Shown one piece after another: positions 1-9,287 of a stretch of 22,940 nucleotides of DNA. The notes below the pieces were generated by a model. It searched no databases, was not told the DNA's origin, and saw only the letters and a program-made list of their open reading frames with translations. The position numbers and the translations under genes were made by a program. The stretch is from Perkinsus olseni. Its lineage: Eukaryota; Perkinsozoa; Perkinsida. Within the stretch, counting starts at the first letter, position 1, and each line of letters opens with the position of its first letter. The stretch lies in NCBI GenBank assembly GCA_013115125.1, contig JABANN010000527.1, forward strand, positions 1-22,940, written 5' to 3'.

Positions 1-375
1 AAGATAGGATCGGCAATAAAACCATCATAACTGCGCGGAGAGGACTCTTTGTTGGAGATGGATTCTTCGAACAGGGACAGTGCCCCTGGGACACTACCTT
101 TCAGAGGTCTATTCGGCGGGTGAGGCCGCTATACTGTTAACCATTAGGGAACTCAAGTCAATGGTTTAGTGGAATTCTGAGATTCTGTCTTCGCACCTGA
201 ACTACAGTAATAGGATCATCAACTAGCGTCGGCTAAGCTTAGGTTCCAGAGTTGTGCACTCGCACAACTACATATACCCAGAAACAAGGGCCGGAATGGA
301 CCCCATCTCCACGTCAGGGGACCCTACTCACTGCGCCACGAACTTTTGTCTGGAAAAAATCCCTTCCACCCAGTA
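1..375. other. left-edge gap, no gene seen
   Basis: I see no convincing exon, RNA gene or repeat here. There is an imperfect palindrome near 80-96 and an 8-bp-arm inverted repeat around 252-271. The tandem-unit homology begins just after this stretch, near the shared ttaacaacgcgag motif at about 377. Confidence 0.4.
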
Positions 376-870
376 TTAACAACGCGAGATTACTCGACAA
401 GAGAGTTATCTGAAGCTGTCCGAGTTAACCCATCAAAGCTCGAAGCAGAGTCTGCTGCGCGGACAAGAAGGCTCCGAGATAAGGTGCTTGGTTTCGTTTG
501 CCATCAGCAAGCTCCTGAGGTCCAGCATCGAATGGTCAAGAAGTATCGAATCGGATGGAAAAAGTTTCATGGTATATTATACCAGGAAATTATGGTATAC
601 CAGGTATAATAAGGGAAGGCGTATGAGAGATGAAGTTTACGGACATCTGAGTCGGGAATCATCATCCGAGCGGACTCCCGAGACGTCCTCGTGCTTCCCA
701 GCGGCTGAGGTAGCCGGGCTAGCGAGGTAAGCCACTGGAATCGTCGGGTATAGCTATAAGGGGGTACTTATAGATCCTGTAACAATTAAAACCGAGCAGC
801 ATAGTGAACATGTCATTCAATGGATCGTGCGGATTCTCTCCCAGTCCTCGAGTTCGTCGTTTGAGAACCA
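376..870 (-). pseudogene. remnant of the tandem secreted-protein unit (first copy)
   Basis: Two blocks match the later units. The first (about 377-560) shares the flank containing ttaacaacgcgag and cgaatggtcaagaag. The second (about 780-850) matches the 3' end of the secreted-protein gene, including the reverse complement of gagagaatccgc, which encodes ERIR in the intact copy at 4576-4989. The sequence upstream of the ERIR codons is not homologous and the reading frame after them is not maintained, so this is a decayed end fragment. It shows that the family has had at least three copies here. Confidence 0.55.
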
Positions 871-1179
871 CAATTTGTTTCTCAAACGAATAACAATTCC
901 ACTAAGTGGAATTGGTTTCTATGGCATGCCAGTAGAAACTTCCTCATGGTACGCTAGTCTAGGGCACACCAGCATTCCTAGCACCGGTGCTCACCGTCGT
1001 GCGAGGTTAATCTTACTACAGAGAGGATAGAACTTCAACTTGTTCATATTGATATATATAGGTTCTCGATAGGATCCTTCCCACATTGGCACAGCCATTG
1101 TGGCGCAATGGCAGTGACGTAGTGGCGCAATGTCGTCACTACTTCACTGAAACAGTGCACCGTATACCCCGAAAAGATC

Positions 1180-3010
1180 CATTGAAGTAGTCTCCAGGAC
1201 TGACCCGTGGACCACGGGCCGTGGTTAACAACGCGAGAATACTCGGCTGTAGTGCGATTTCAACCCATCCCAGCTGGCGACAGGGAAGGAGGCTCCGAGA
1301 TACACTGCAGCAATCGATCAGCAACCTGCAAGCTCCTGACGTCATCGCTCAACATCGAATGGTCAAGAAGCATCGAATCAAAGTTAAAAGGTTATTGAAT
1401 CATAGCGGAAAGCGTACGAGAGATTGAGTTGACCGAAATCTGATTTGGGAATCGTCATCCTGGTGGACTCTAAAGGCTTCCCCCTGCCTTCTAGTGGTTA
1501 ACGTGACAAGCCGCTAGAAGTGGCGAACGGGAAGGGCCAAAGAGCGTAGCAACCAACACGATTCAGCATAACAAATATGTCAGAAGAGTCATCGTGGCGG
1601 ATTCTCTCCCAGTCCACGTAATCGAGGTCGAATGTGCTCGCGAAGGCGATGAAGTTCTCATCTGATGTATCTAGACTAGATAATCTAGTTTCATCGTATA
1701 CTCATTAGCGTCTACATCATATGGAATGTCACCCGTGACGTACCAGTCGATGTACGGGAATTCTTTGGTGGTACATGCAGCAGTGATGTTTACAGTTCCT
1801 GCAGGGTGGGGTCGACCGGGTGTAGCGGAAGGGCTGAACTTCCATGTAGTCTCGAAGCTGTCATCGCCAGAACTGAAATACACCTTGCTTGGAGGGAAGG
1901 CGGCCTCCGGGTATGTGAAGACGATTATCAGCAGGGTGAGGAGGTGAGACGTACGGAGTGATGCACTGCAGAACCAGGCAAATGAGGCCATGAGCGTAAG
2001 TATCCCAACGCGACTCAGCATGAGGCGCCGAGCACGCATACACGATGAAGAAGATGCATGCGGGTCACCGGAACTCGATTTCCGGTGCCAGAAGTCCTCA
2101 TTCCGATACTCCTGGGTCTAGGGAGTTTTTACGCATTTTTCCTAGCAAGCAAATTCCGGCTCAACTCGGAATGTGATGCACCGACCACTGCAGTCTCGCG
2201 ATTGAAGACCTGCTGTCTTGGATCATCCGACGACATGATGTTCTCTTTATGCCTAGAAGGCACTTCCTACGAAGGGGACAGTGGGCTCGAGGAATTGATC
2301 GGCTCATGCTGGGTCTGGACTCTGGAGGCTCAACTCCTTGAGGGGCCGAGTATCTTCGCCACTCGACGGTTGCAAGGTGCGTTACTCTTGGAACAATTTT
2401 CTGACTGAGTAGTGCCACACAGCGACTATTGATACGCGGCACGTGTGAACCTTTGTGGGTGCAGTGTCCCGCAGATGCTGTCTCCGGCCAAAGGAGCTGC
2501 TGGGAACATGTGGCGTGCGGGAACTCGGAGATCGGCAGCTTCAAAGGTCTCCTAGGATGCTGTTACCAGTCATGGCAAACCCAAGTACTTAAGACTTCTC
2601 AAGAGACTATAATTAAGAGTACATCATCATTAATAAATGGGAATCGCTAGGCTAAGATATGGGGACTGATATCTTGTGTGCTGAGTGGTCAGGGACACTG
2701 GCCACCAGTCACACAACAGATGCCATTCACGTTGACTCAATATGAATACGCGGATACTCGAACCGCTCTACTTGCAATTCGCAAGTTGCAAACGACACCA
2801 GCCCTTCAGTTCGCGCGTTTGGGTCACCGAAGTAATCCCAGTAGCCGCGTCGCACGTCCTCATAGATCTCATACGCTTACGACTCGTAAGTTACGAGGAC
2901 CGCAGGCTATGTTCTAGGTTATGATCACCGGAGAAAGATTTGACCGAACTCTGTGAGTGGAAATTTCACCCATTAAATGTGACATATAGTATCCCCGTTC
3001 TATTTCTCAT
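1180..3010. repeat. tandem unit A, diverged duplicate of 4262-5920
   Basis: Collinear matches to unit B run across the whole interval. They include the flank at ttaacaacgcgag, the gene 3' end at gcggattctctcccag, the gene body, the gtgcaccgaccac block (A about 2178, B about 5220), the cacttcctacg block (A about 2262, B about 5308) and the ttctaggtta block (A about 2911, B about 5835). The offset near the gene start is 3037 bp. Divergence is substantial outside the gene. The unit also carries 20-nt triple inverted repeats at 1205-1224, 1669-1688 and 2877-2896 that unit B lacks. Confidence 0.75.
1520..2039 (-). pseudogene. disrupted copy of small secreted protein (copy A)
   Basis: Paralogue of the intact gene at 4576-4989. 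From the FPP that follows the signal peptide to LKLD the two proteins match closely, with shared motifs SGDDSF, FSPSAT, AGTV.IT, DWY.TGDIPYDVDA and LKLD. After LKLD a 14-nt insertion at 1675-1688 shifts the frame and the protein stops early. The downstream codons for ENFIAFA and DWERIR survive in another frame. The codon matching the intact copy's start is ACG, not ATG. An upstream in-frame ATG at 2039 could begin the protein with about 30 extra residues. No function is known. The protein-level similarity suggests past selection, and the break looks recent. Confidence 0.7.
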
Positions 3011-3140
3011 GTCACAGGGTAGGCCATGCCCGGTTTGAGGATAATCTTTCTTTCCTCAGAGGAGACAGAGGAGCCTCCTCTGGCTTCGACACGTTTAATA
3101 ATATCTCCACGAGAGATACTACGGCGGGATGTTCATGTTT

Positions 3141-3427
3141 CGTACACCAAATAGTCGTACATTTTCGACTCATGTCTCCAATACTCATACACTTCCTAAT
3201 CGTACACGAAATACTCGTACACCGAATAGTCATACTCAAAATACTCATACACGAGAGATTCGTACATATAAAACTCGTATACATGATGCTCGTATACGTA
3301 ATACCGGTACATATAACACCCGTACACATAATAGTCGTACACTTTCAACTCGTATACCAGCATTTCATACACTCTTATTTCGTACACAACCCCAGTTTCA
3401 AGTCGTACACCGTCATCTCGTACACTT
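3141..3427 (+). repeat. 15-bp minisatellite, about 19 units
   Basis: Degenerate tandem repeat with a conserved core CGTACAC (variants CATACAC, CGTATAC, CGTACAT) followed by eight more variable bases, often ending in act or agt. The period is 15 bp apart from one longer unit near 3392. Because 15 is a multiple of three, several frames stay open and would give pentapeptide repeats of the VYExx type. I see no start, stop or codon bias that argues for a real protein. It is the left arm of a composite insert; the same core recurs in inverted orientation at 3740-3888. Confidence 0.85.
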
Positions 3428-3488
3428 CGCGAAAATTTTTTAGGCAAGTCGCGGAGCTGCTCCGCGACTTGCCTAAAAAATTTTCGCG
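3428..3488. repeat. perfect 61-nt hairpin, 30-bp arms around one base
   Basis: The left arm (3428-3457) begins CGCGAAAATTTTTTAGGC and ends GCGGAGC. The right arm (3459-3488) is its exact reverse complement, and a single T at 3458 separates them. Perfect identity over 30 bp implies a young structure or one kept by repair. It abuts the end of the 15-bp array. Its AT and GC blocks resemble no terminal repeat I recognise. Confidence 0.95.
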
Positions 3489-3544
3489 CCGGCTTCGCAG
3501 GCGCTCTCGCACCCCTTAGTGCCACTCTGCTTCCTCCCTGGTAA

Positions 3545-3620
3545 GGGAGTCCCTGCACATAGGTTTGAACCAGCGGTCTCCCGATCGAGAGTCCGCTACC
3601 TTAAGCACCATACCACTCAC
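3545..3620 (-). repeat. tRNA-like sequence, possibly a SINE head
   Basis: On the minus strand GGTTCAAACC matches a pol III B box. Upstream of it lie a D-arm-like GTGGTATGGTGCTTAAGG and an anticodon-arm-like hairpin (GCGGACTCTCGATCGGGAG). The T stem and acceptor do not pair properly, so this is not a functional tRNA. It lies between the two inverted minisatellites and could be the tRNA-derived part of a SINE or a decayed tRNA. Confidence 0.4.
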
Positions 3621-3739
3621 ACTAATAAACTTTTTCTCACAGAGTGGCGCGAACAGTTCGCTCCCTATAGACAATATAACTTCCTTCGCTCCGTCATTGC
3701 ACCCAGCGCGCGGCCCAAAAATGCGACTCAGCAAGCATG

Positions 3740-3888
3740 GTGTACGAGAAACTTGAGACTCGTACAATACGAATCTCAAGTGTACGAAATGACGATGTAT
3801 GAATCCGATGAGTGAACGAGTACTCAGTGTACGAGCCGTGTACGAAGCGATAGTGTACGAGTTTTCGGTGTACGAATCGTAATACACC
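3740..3888 (-). repeat. inverted 15-bp minisatellite
   Basis: Units of GTGTACGA plus seven variable bases, for example at 3740, 3853 and 3868. This is the reverse complement of the CGTACAC core at 3141-3427. The region 3755-3790 also folds into an imperfect hairpin (acttgagactcgta against tacgaatctcaagt). Together with the forward array it forms a large inverted structure bracketing the hairpin and tRNA-like segment. Confidence 0.75.
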
Positions 3889-3894
3889 CGAGAG

Positions 3895-4070
3895 GACGGC
3901 TTCGGGGTTCGTTCGGCCATCTGCAAGTCCCTGGGGTCCTACTCGTTCAACATTGAGTGATCAAGAAGTACCGAATCACGAGGAAAAGTCGAGATCAAAG
4001 TCGAAAATGTGAGAGATCTAGGTCTTCAAATTGTGTCGATTGATACAGATAGGTTCGATAACTACGTAAT
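3895..4070. repeat. partial copy of the tandem-unit flank
   Basis: The stretch around 3920-3995 (gccatctgcaag, atcaagaagtaccgaatcac, ggaaaagtc) matches the flanking part of units A and B, and about 4030-4060 matches about 1040-1070. No part of the secreted-protein gene follows before the next full unit starts near 4262. It is a truncated unit lying just right of the minisatellite insert. Confidence 0.55.
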
Positions 4071-4261
4071 GTGCGACCGTGTTTCAGTACTCCCTGAATA
4101 TCACCCTGCTTACCGGTGGAGAATAGTACAGTACTACTAGCACTGTGCTAGTAGTACACGTACGCTAGTAGCGTAACGCTACTACTCTAGCAGTACACCA
4201 TGTACTCCTGACCCGCCGCATCCGGCTGAAATCACGGGCTATAATTCGGAAACGAACCCTC

Positions 4262-5920
4262 CCCGAACAATCTGCTTCGAGTAGTCTCTGGGAGCGACTC
4301 AGGATTAACAACGCAAGGATGCTCGGCTGAAGAGCTCTTTCAATCTATCCCAGCTTGCAGCAGATAAGATGGCTCAGAGATACGCTGAGGAGTTCGGTCC
4401 GCCATTTGCAAGCTCCTGACGTCCTTGCTCAACATCGAATGGTCAAGAAGTATTGAATCACGTTGAAAAGTCATGGAATGATAACGGAAAGCGAACGAGA
4501 GATTGAGTTAATCGAAATCTGATTTCGGAATGGTCAAATTCCTGTTGGACTTCTGGGGCGTCCTCGCGCCTTCCTCTAACGTGGTGGGAACGGAAACGTA
4601 TAGAGAACGTAACAACGAACACGGTATAGCAAAATGAACATGTTATCAACGTGATTGTAGCGGATTCTCTCCCAGTCCCCGATATTTAGGTCGAAGGTCG
4701 CCGCGAAGGCGATGAAGTTCTCATTTGATGTGTCAAGTTTCAGGACAGACTCATCAGCGTCCACATCATATGGAATGTCACCCGTGATGTACCAGTCGTA
4801 GAACGGGAATTTCTTCACGAGATACACAGCAGTGATATCCACAGTACCCGCAAGGGCTGTAGCCGAAGGGCTGAAAGTCCAGGCAGTCTGAAAGCTATCA
4901 TCACCGGCACTGTAATACACCTTTTTCGGAGGAAAGGCGACCGCCCCGTATGTGAAGGCGACTATCAGCAGGGTCAAGAGGTGAGGCATACGAAGTGGTA
5001 CACTGCGGAGTCAGGCGGATGGAACCATGAGATTGAGTGTTTCATCGCAACGCAACGTGACTTGCCTAGCACGCAGACACAATAGGCAAGGCATGTAATG
5101 CGTGCGGGTCACATTGGCACGATTGTCTGTACCAGAAATTTCTATACTCGTATCTGTGCTAAGGATTTTTTTCGCACGTTTCATCAAGCAACCAAAATAC
5201 GACACAGCTAGAGATGTCAGTGCACCGACCACTTCAGTGTTTCGACTTAAGACCCCTTATATTGGAAAACCCGACTGTCGGATTACCCTCTCTGTGCGTA
5301 GAAGACACTTCCTACGGATGGGACAGTGGAATGAACTGATTAATGGCTGGGCCTAGGTCAGACGCTTCGGCTCCATCATGAAGCCTGCATGATGGGTCCA
5401 GCATTTCTGCGACTCCACAGTTGCGAAGAGCTCTACTCTAGAAACAACCTCATGAGCAAGTAGTCCCACACTGCGACGATTGGAATGCGGCACGCGCGAA
5501 CCGAGCTTGCGGGCGTCCCGAAGTCACTGTCCCGGCCGGAGGAGCTATCTGGAGCCACTGGCATACGAGATTCTCGTCACGATATTCCGGTGATCGGCAG
5601 CTTCACCCCTGAAATACCAGTGGAGTGGACTCAAAACGGCTACGTTGACACAGAAACCCCCTCTTCTTGCAACCGACCACGAGCCCTTCAGTTCCCGAAC
5701 TTTTCTCGGGGACAGTTCCCCCTAGTGGCTGCGTCACGAGTCTTCGTAAGAATCTGCAGTGCAGATTCTGCAGCCCATCGCTGTTTCTTGGCTCCTTTGG
5801 TAGGGTTTCACTTTCATTACACTTCGGACGCCTTTTCTAGGTTAGAATCACTGCGGAAAGATGATATCGTCCGCCGTGTGTCGGACATGTCGTGTCCCCG
5901 TTATATCTTTCACGCTAGCA
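4262..5920. repeat. tandem unit B carrying the intact gene
   Basis: Homologous to 1180-3010 from the agtagtctc block before ttaacaacgc to the ttctaggtta block. In the part upstream of the gene (4990-5920), conserved blocks are separated by diverged sequence, as expected of non-coding or lightly constrained DNA. A plus-strand frame from 5102 has a counterpart in unit A (2058) but opens with GTG here and shows no codon-level conservation, so I do not call it a gene. Confidence 0.7.
4576..4989 (-). CDS. small secreted protein, 137 aa, unknown family (copy B)
   Basis: Single-exon reading frame from ATG at 4989 to TAG at 4576. Residues 1-18 (MPHLLTLLIVAFTYGAVA) look like a cleavable signal peptide. 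The mature part starts FPPKKVYYSAGDDSF and contains an aromatic and Asp-rich stretch, DWYITGDIPYDVDADE. It lacks a cysteine framework and I recognise no catalytic motif. An in-frame stop lies upstream, which fixes this start. A very short upstream ORF (MVPSA) precedes it. The disrupted paralogue at 1520-2039 keeps the same residues through most of the body, which supports real coding. The gene belongs to a local tandem family with gain and loss of copies. It may act outside the cell, but that rests only on the signal peptide. Confidence 0.7.
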   Translation of the reverse strand: MPHLLTLLIVAFTYGAVAFPPKKVYYSAGDDSFQTAWTFSPSATALAGTVDITAVYLVKKFPFYDWYITGDIPYDVDADESVLKLDTSNENFIAFAATFDLNIGDWERIRYNHVDNMFILLYRVRCYVLYTFPFPPR

Positions 5921-7694
5921 AACTGGAAAGCAGCAAGTCGTGTTAGAGTTTTCCGAGTTCACTGCCTCCGGCATGGTTAAGCAATATCCCCGACGTACTA
6001 TCACGACGAGATATCCCGGCATAGCAATATCCTCTCCGATATCTATCTTCGAGTAGAAGACTCTCTCCACTCGCACGGTGCGAGTCGCACCACGTCATTT
6101 CATTCCGATCCCCGTTCTCCCAAAGCAACGGCCACAGTCGAACGGTGCTACGAATATTGCCCTCTAACTCCGCCCTTACCGTATACTATACGGCTAGAGA
6201 GTCTCTAGCGTTGCCTCCATGTCACCCAGTATCAATGCACGAATTTCTGCGAGAAGTGCTGCGATTTCCTCTCCAAAGCTCGAATGGTTTGTCCCAGTCG
6301 CCAAGTCGGCTGATTTACGCGGCGTAAATTACGCCAACCCGGCCGATACAATTTCTGTAACAGAGATGGAATTTCTATTCCGCCACATAAGTTACTCCGC
6401 TGCAGATTAACTTGATCCGGTTGAGTGAAGGATTGCACGTTCTCTACGTGACGTGGAACATGTCTCTTGGCCAGCGGGGACATGTCTCCTCATGCGTAGC
6501 TAAGGAAGGCGAAGCTGATTCTGCGTGTCAAGATAACCAGAGCCTTTCTCATGATGCGCACCATCGTCGAAATCTTAATCATCATGTGCCTACGTGGCAC
6601 CCTGTCAGTCATCGAGATCAAAAAGTCTCCCAGAGGAAACTTGTGAGTAGACCCTCGGGGCTTGAGGATACCACGCCCTTATGTTATGGAAACATCTGCC
6701 TGCACTCATACTTAGATGAAGTGCTGTATACGTGATATCCAATATTACGCATTGCTACTGAGAATCTCAGTCTGAGATGCTCCCTGGTCGAGTGCCACTC
6801 ATCTCCACATTAAGTCATAGTCAATTTCTGCCTCAAGCAAGTTCGACTCCAAGTTAGGGCGTACTGCCTTTTTCGGATCAGATTTTTCCCAATGTTTCGG
6901 TATGACATCTCAGAACCTCTTGCCAAAATTATTTTGGCAAAATGTCCTACGCTTTGAGCCCGAAAGGCTGAGTTAACGTTGTTAATTCAATAGTTGTAGG
7001 AAGGTACCTCGGAAGCAGCAGTGAAGGTGGGGGTGGTGAATAGGCCAATTATAGGCTCTTGCACTAAACGGTTGCCGGAAAGCTCAACGCAACCGACTGT
7101 GATTAAAGCTCGGGATTTCATCCAGAACCCCATGCAGTGAGATCTCGATTCCAGATCGGTGTCATAGTTTCGCTCATACTACTACGCGACAGGGACGTGA
7201 ATTAAGATACGCTGCTATCGTGATTTACGTTTTGGCTTCATTGGACCGTCCAATTAAAAAAAATCATCTGCCTCATCATCTGCCGTCCAAATTGGACCAA
7301 TTTGAGGCGGTTGAGGTTAGTAACTTTGTAATACCAAGATTTGCAACCAAGGCATGGTGCCTTCAATTGTAAGAGATCTCTCAACGAGACGCATCACTTT
7401 TACTCAGCTCAACAGTTAAGCTTTCGCCGATTCAGCTATTTGCTTATGTGCAAAGCGAAGGACTCGACTCATTGCTGTCCTCTGCCAGATTCAACATGTG
7501 AAGACTATCACCTGCACACCTCAGTAACGACTGTAGCGTCGAATCCAGGCGAGTTATCTGACTCCCCAAGTTCAGAACGGGCATCTGCTGCTCCTTAGAG
7601 GGACGCTCACAGTGGGTGTCATGTGACGTGACGTGACTCACGCCGCCTGTGACGCAACTCTTTGCCAGGATCCAATCACCGAGCTGAGAAGCTT
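5921..7694. other. gene-poor stretch rich in one-base-centre palindromes
   Basis: I find no exon chain I can defend. Several open frames exist (for example plus strand 6412-6735) but lack splice structure or protein-like composition. The stretch does hold an unusual density of perfect inverted repeats with a single central base: 6069-6085, 6179-6193, 6193-6209, 6313-6329, 6764-6778, 6920-6940 and 7288-7304. Four of them belong to 20-nt X-n-X'-n-X structures (6071-6090, 6315-6334, 6758-6777, 6924-6943). Confidence 0.5.
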
Positions 7695-8577
7695 ATGACT
7701 GTATCCAAGCAGGGTGCTATCAGTAACCTTCTAATGCAGACCATCGTCGGGATTATATGCTTCGCTTGCCTGAGCGGCGCCATCACTAGTGACCGCGCTA
7801 AGCGCGGCGCGCTTGCACTATCTCGTTGCAGTAGGTGTAGTTGTAGAACACAACATAAGTAGATTGGGCTCATAGTGAACGAGATAGAGCAGATAGAAAG
7901 GTCGAGTAGTTGAGAGAATGGAGTGATAATGCGAGGCTAGTATGAGCACAGCTCCATTGTGTTATGTAGACAGTGCACGCTCACCTCGAGAGGTCTCCCA
8001 AGGGGTACTCGTAAGTGGAGGAAGAGGTTCCAGATTACTCGTGCTCCCTCTTCAGCATAAGCATGATGCCGTTCGCTGGCCTGTCAAGAGCTGATATTAT
8101 CCCTGCAGGTGAGACTCGACTATGCGCAATTTGCATACGCGTTTTCAGACAACTTAACCGGGGCGGACTACGGGAAGCCGATGATGCCGGGGCACCGCTG
8201 CGACAGTGGGAGACTGTTTGGCGGTGGAGTGAGTTGGGGAGTAGCAGCTTCCCATCGCGATGTCTCTATATACTTCTACTCACTCTTTTCGAGAGGGCGA
8301 TGGTGTCGTTACTCCGCTTTTCTGCACAGGATTTTGCTGTTTGCGCTCCAGCCTGTAACGTAAGCAGCGATTGCTCCACCCCACCCTTTGGCACGAAGGC
8401 ATGCAGTACCGGGCGTTGCTATATGAACTGCACGTCAAATGAAGTACGCAGACCCGGCAGATGGGTTTCCGATCTTCATTTCTGCTCCCTCAGGAATGCG
8501 GAGCGGGCTCCCCAAAAATGGGTTGCATTTGGATGCCGGGCTTGAAGTTGAGTACTTGTATGTATTTAATGAGCTAG
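7695..8577 (+). CDS. secreted cysteine-rich protein, six exons, 167 aa
   Basis: Exons 7695-7830, 7974-8010, 8056-8108, 8149-8228, 8330-8443 and 8494-8577 sum to 504 nt with phases that agree at every join. Introns are 143, 45, 40, 101 and 50 nt; the best sites are GTAAGT (8011), GTGAGT (8229), CCCTCTTCAG and CTGCTCCCTCAG. Residues about 9-31 form a hydrophobic signal-peptide core (NLLMQTIVGIICFACLSGAI), followed by a dibasic KR. The C-terminal half has ten cysteines: HRC, then CAPACNVSSDC, KACSTGRC, MNCTSNEEC, MGC and STC. The DCx9CxxGxC spacing recalls small disulfide-rich modules such as EB or WAP-like domains, but I cannot assign one. A triple inverted repeat (7794-7813) sits inside exon 1 after the signal peptide. 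The least certain part is the first intron. Confidence 0.7.
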
Positions 8578-8815
8578 AACTATTCGGCCCTAGTTAAACG
8601 AAGAGGCCAAGTACGCTTGCCTCTCTGTTAACCATCAACTTTATCGTCTCTCTCTGCTGCGGTTTATACCCAGATGGTGTGCAAAGTTACATTCATATGC
8701 AACATAAAGCGCGCGATATGATTTTTACTTGCCGATTCAAGTCATGAGTGTTTCGTTGTCTTCCGTGAAATCTGCTCCGTCTCAAGCGGAGCTCGTGTAC
8801 TGTAGTTTCACCCTC

Positions 8816-9287
8816 TCAGAACGAGTCTCCCGTTAATAGCAGCTCCACAGCAATCTCCGTTGGAGGGGTATTGTACGCAAGTCCCGGCTCACCTCCACCA
8901 TTCCACTCGATGGTGGAGTTGTGCAATTCCCACAAAGCCAGCTGGTCACTTGAGATCAAGGCTGAGGGCAATCGATTGGCGAGCGTCCCTATTGAGTGAC
9001 TCAACCAGAAGCGAGAATCGTCGAACAACCTCACAAAGCATCGGCATGCGTAGCATCGACTACTGTGACGGTTTGCCGTTGATGAGATGACCAAGCTTCG
9101 AGTACAACTCCTCCAACTGGTGAGTTGCACCTAATTAACTCTCGGTGAGCTTCTTTCGACTCGCGGTTGCCTCTAAGTACCCCGGCAGCGGTCACATGAG
9201 CAACGAAGCGAACACCCCACCTTCTAGAGCCGCAGCCTGCTTCCTCTCACTCTTATCGATGCCGTCAATCATTACAGCGGGATTCAT
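8816..9287 (-). CDS. unknown 115-aa protein, three exons
   Basis: Exons 9287-9221, 9130-9064 and 9029-8816 sum to 348 nt, from ATG (MNPAVMIDGIDKSERKQ) to TGA. The introns are 90 and 34 nt; the second is short even for this locus, so its boundaries are less sure. The middle is helical and charged (HQLEELYSKLGHLINGKPSQ). The C-terminal exon reads LPSALISSDQLALWELHNST and ends VELLLTGDSF. There is no signal peptide or membrane segment, and I do not recognise a family. Its start is about 225 bp downstream of the stop of the next minus-strand gene (9512), as expected of a head-to-tail cluster. Confidence 0.55.

Noticed and set aside
2058-2408. Plus-strand ORF with a hydrophobic start, with a counterpart at 5102-5356
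   Set aside because: The nucleotide match is just unit homology. Changes fall on all codon positions and the counterpart starts with GTG.
3129-3558. Open frames across the 15-bp array giving pentapeptide repeats
   Set aside because: A repeat whose period is a multiple of three keeps frames open automatically; both strands are open equally and no start or splice context supports a protein.
3141-3888. CRISPR-like array
   Set aside because: Units are only 15 bp, degenerate throughout and without unique spacers, and the genome is eukaryotic.
5485-5946. Plus-strand ORF of 153 aa in unit B
   Set aside because: The aligned part of unit A does not keep this frame, there is no protein-like composition, and a triple repeat lies inside it. 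It is probably a chance open frame.
8015-8545. Single-exon reading of the Cys-rich gene (176 aa)
   Set aside because: It reads through introns with strong GTAAGT and GTGAGT donors; the spliced model gives a signal peptide and a continuous cysteine pattern.
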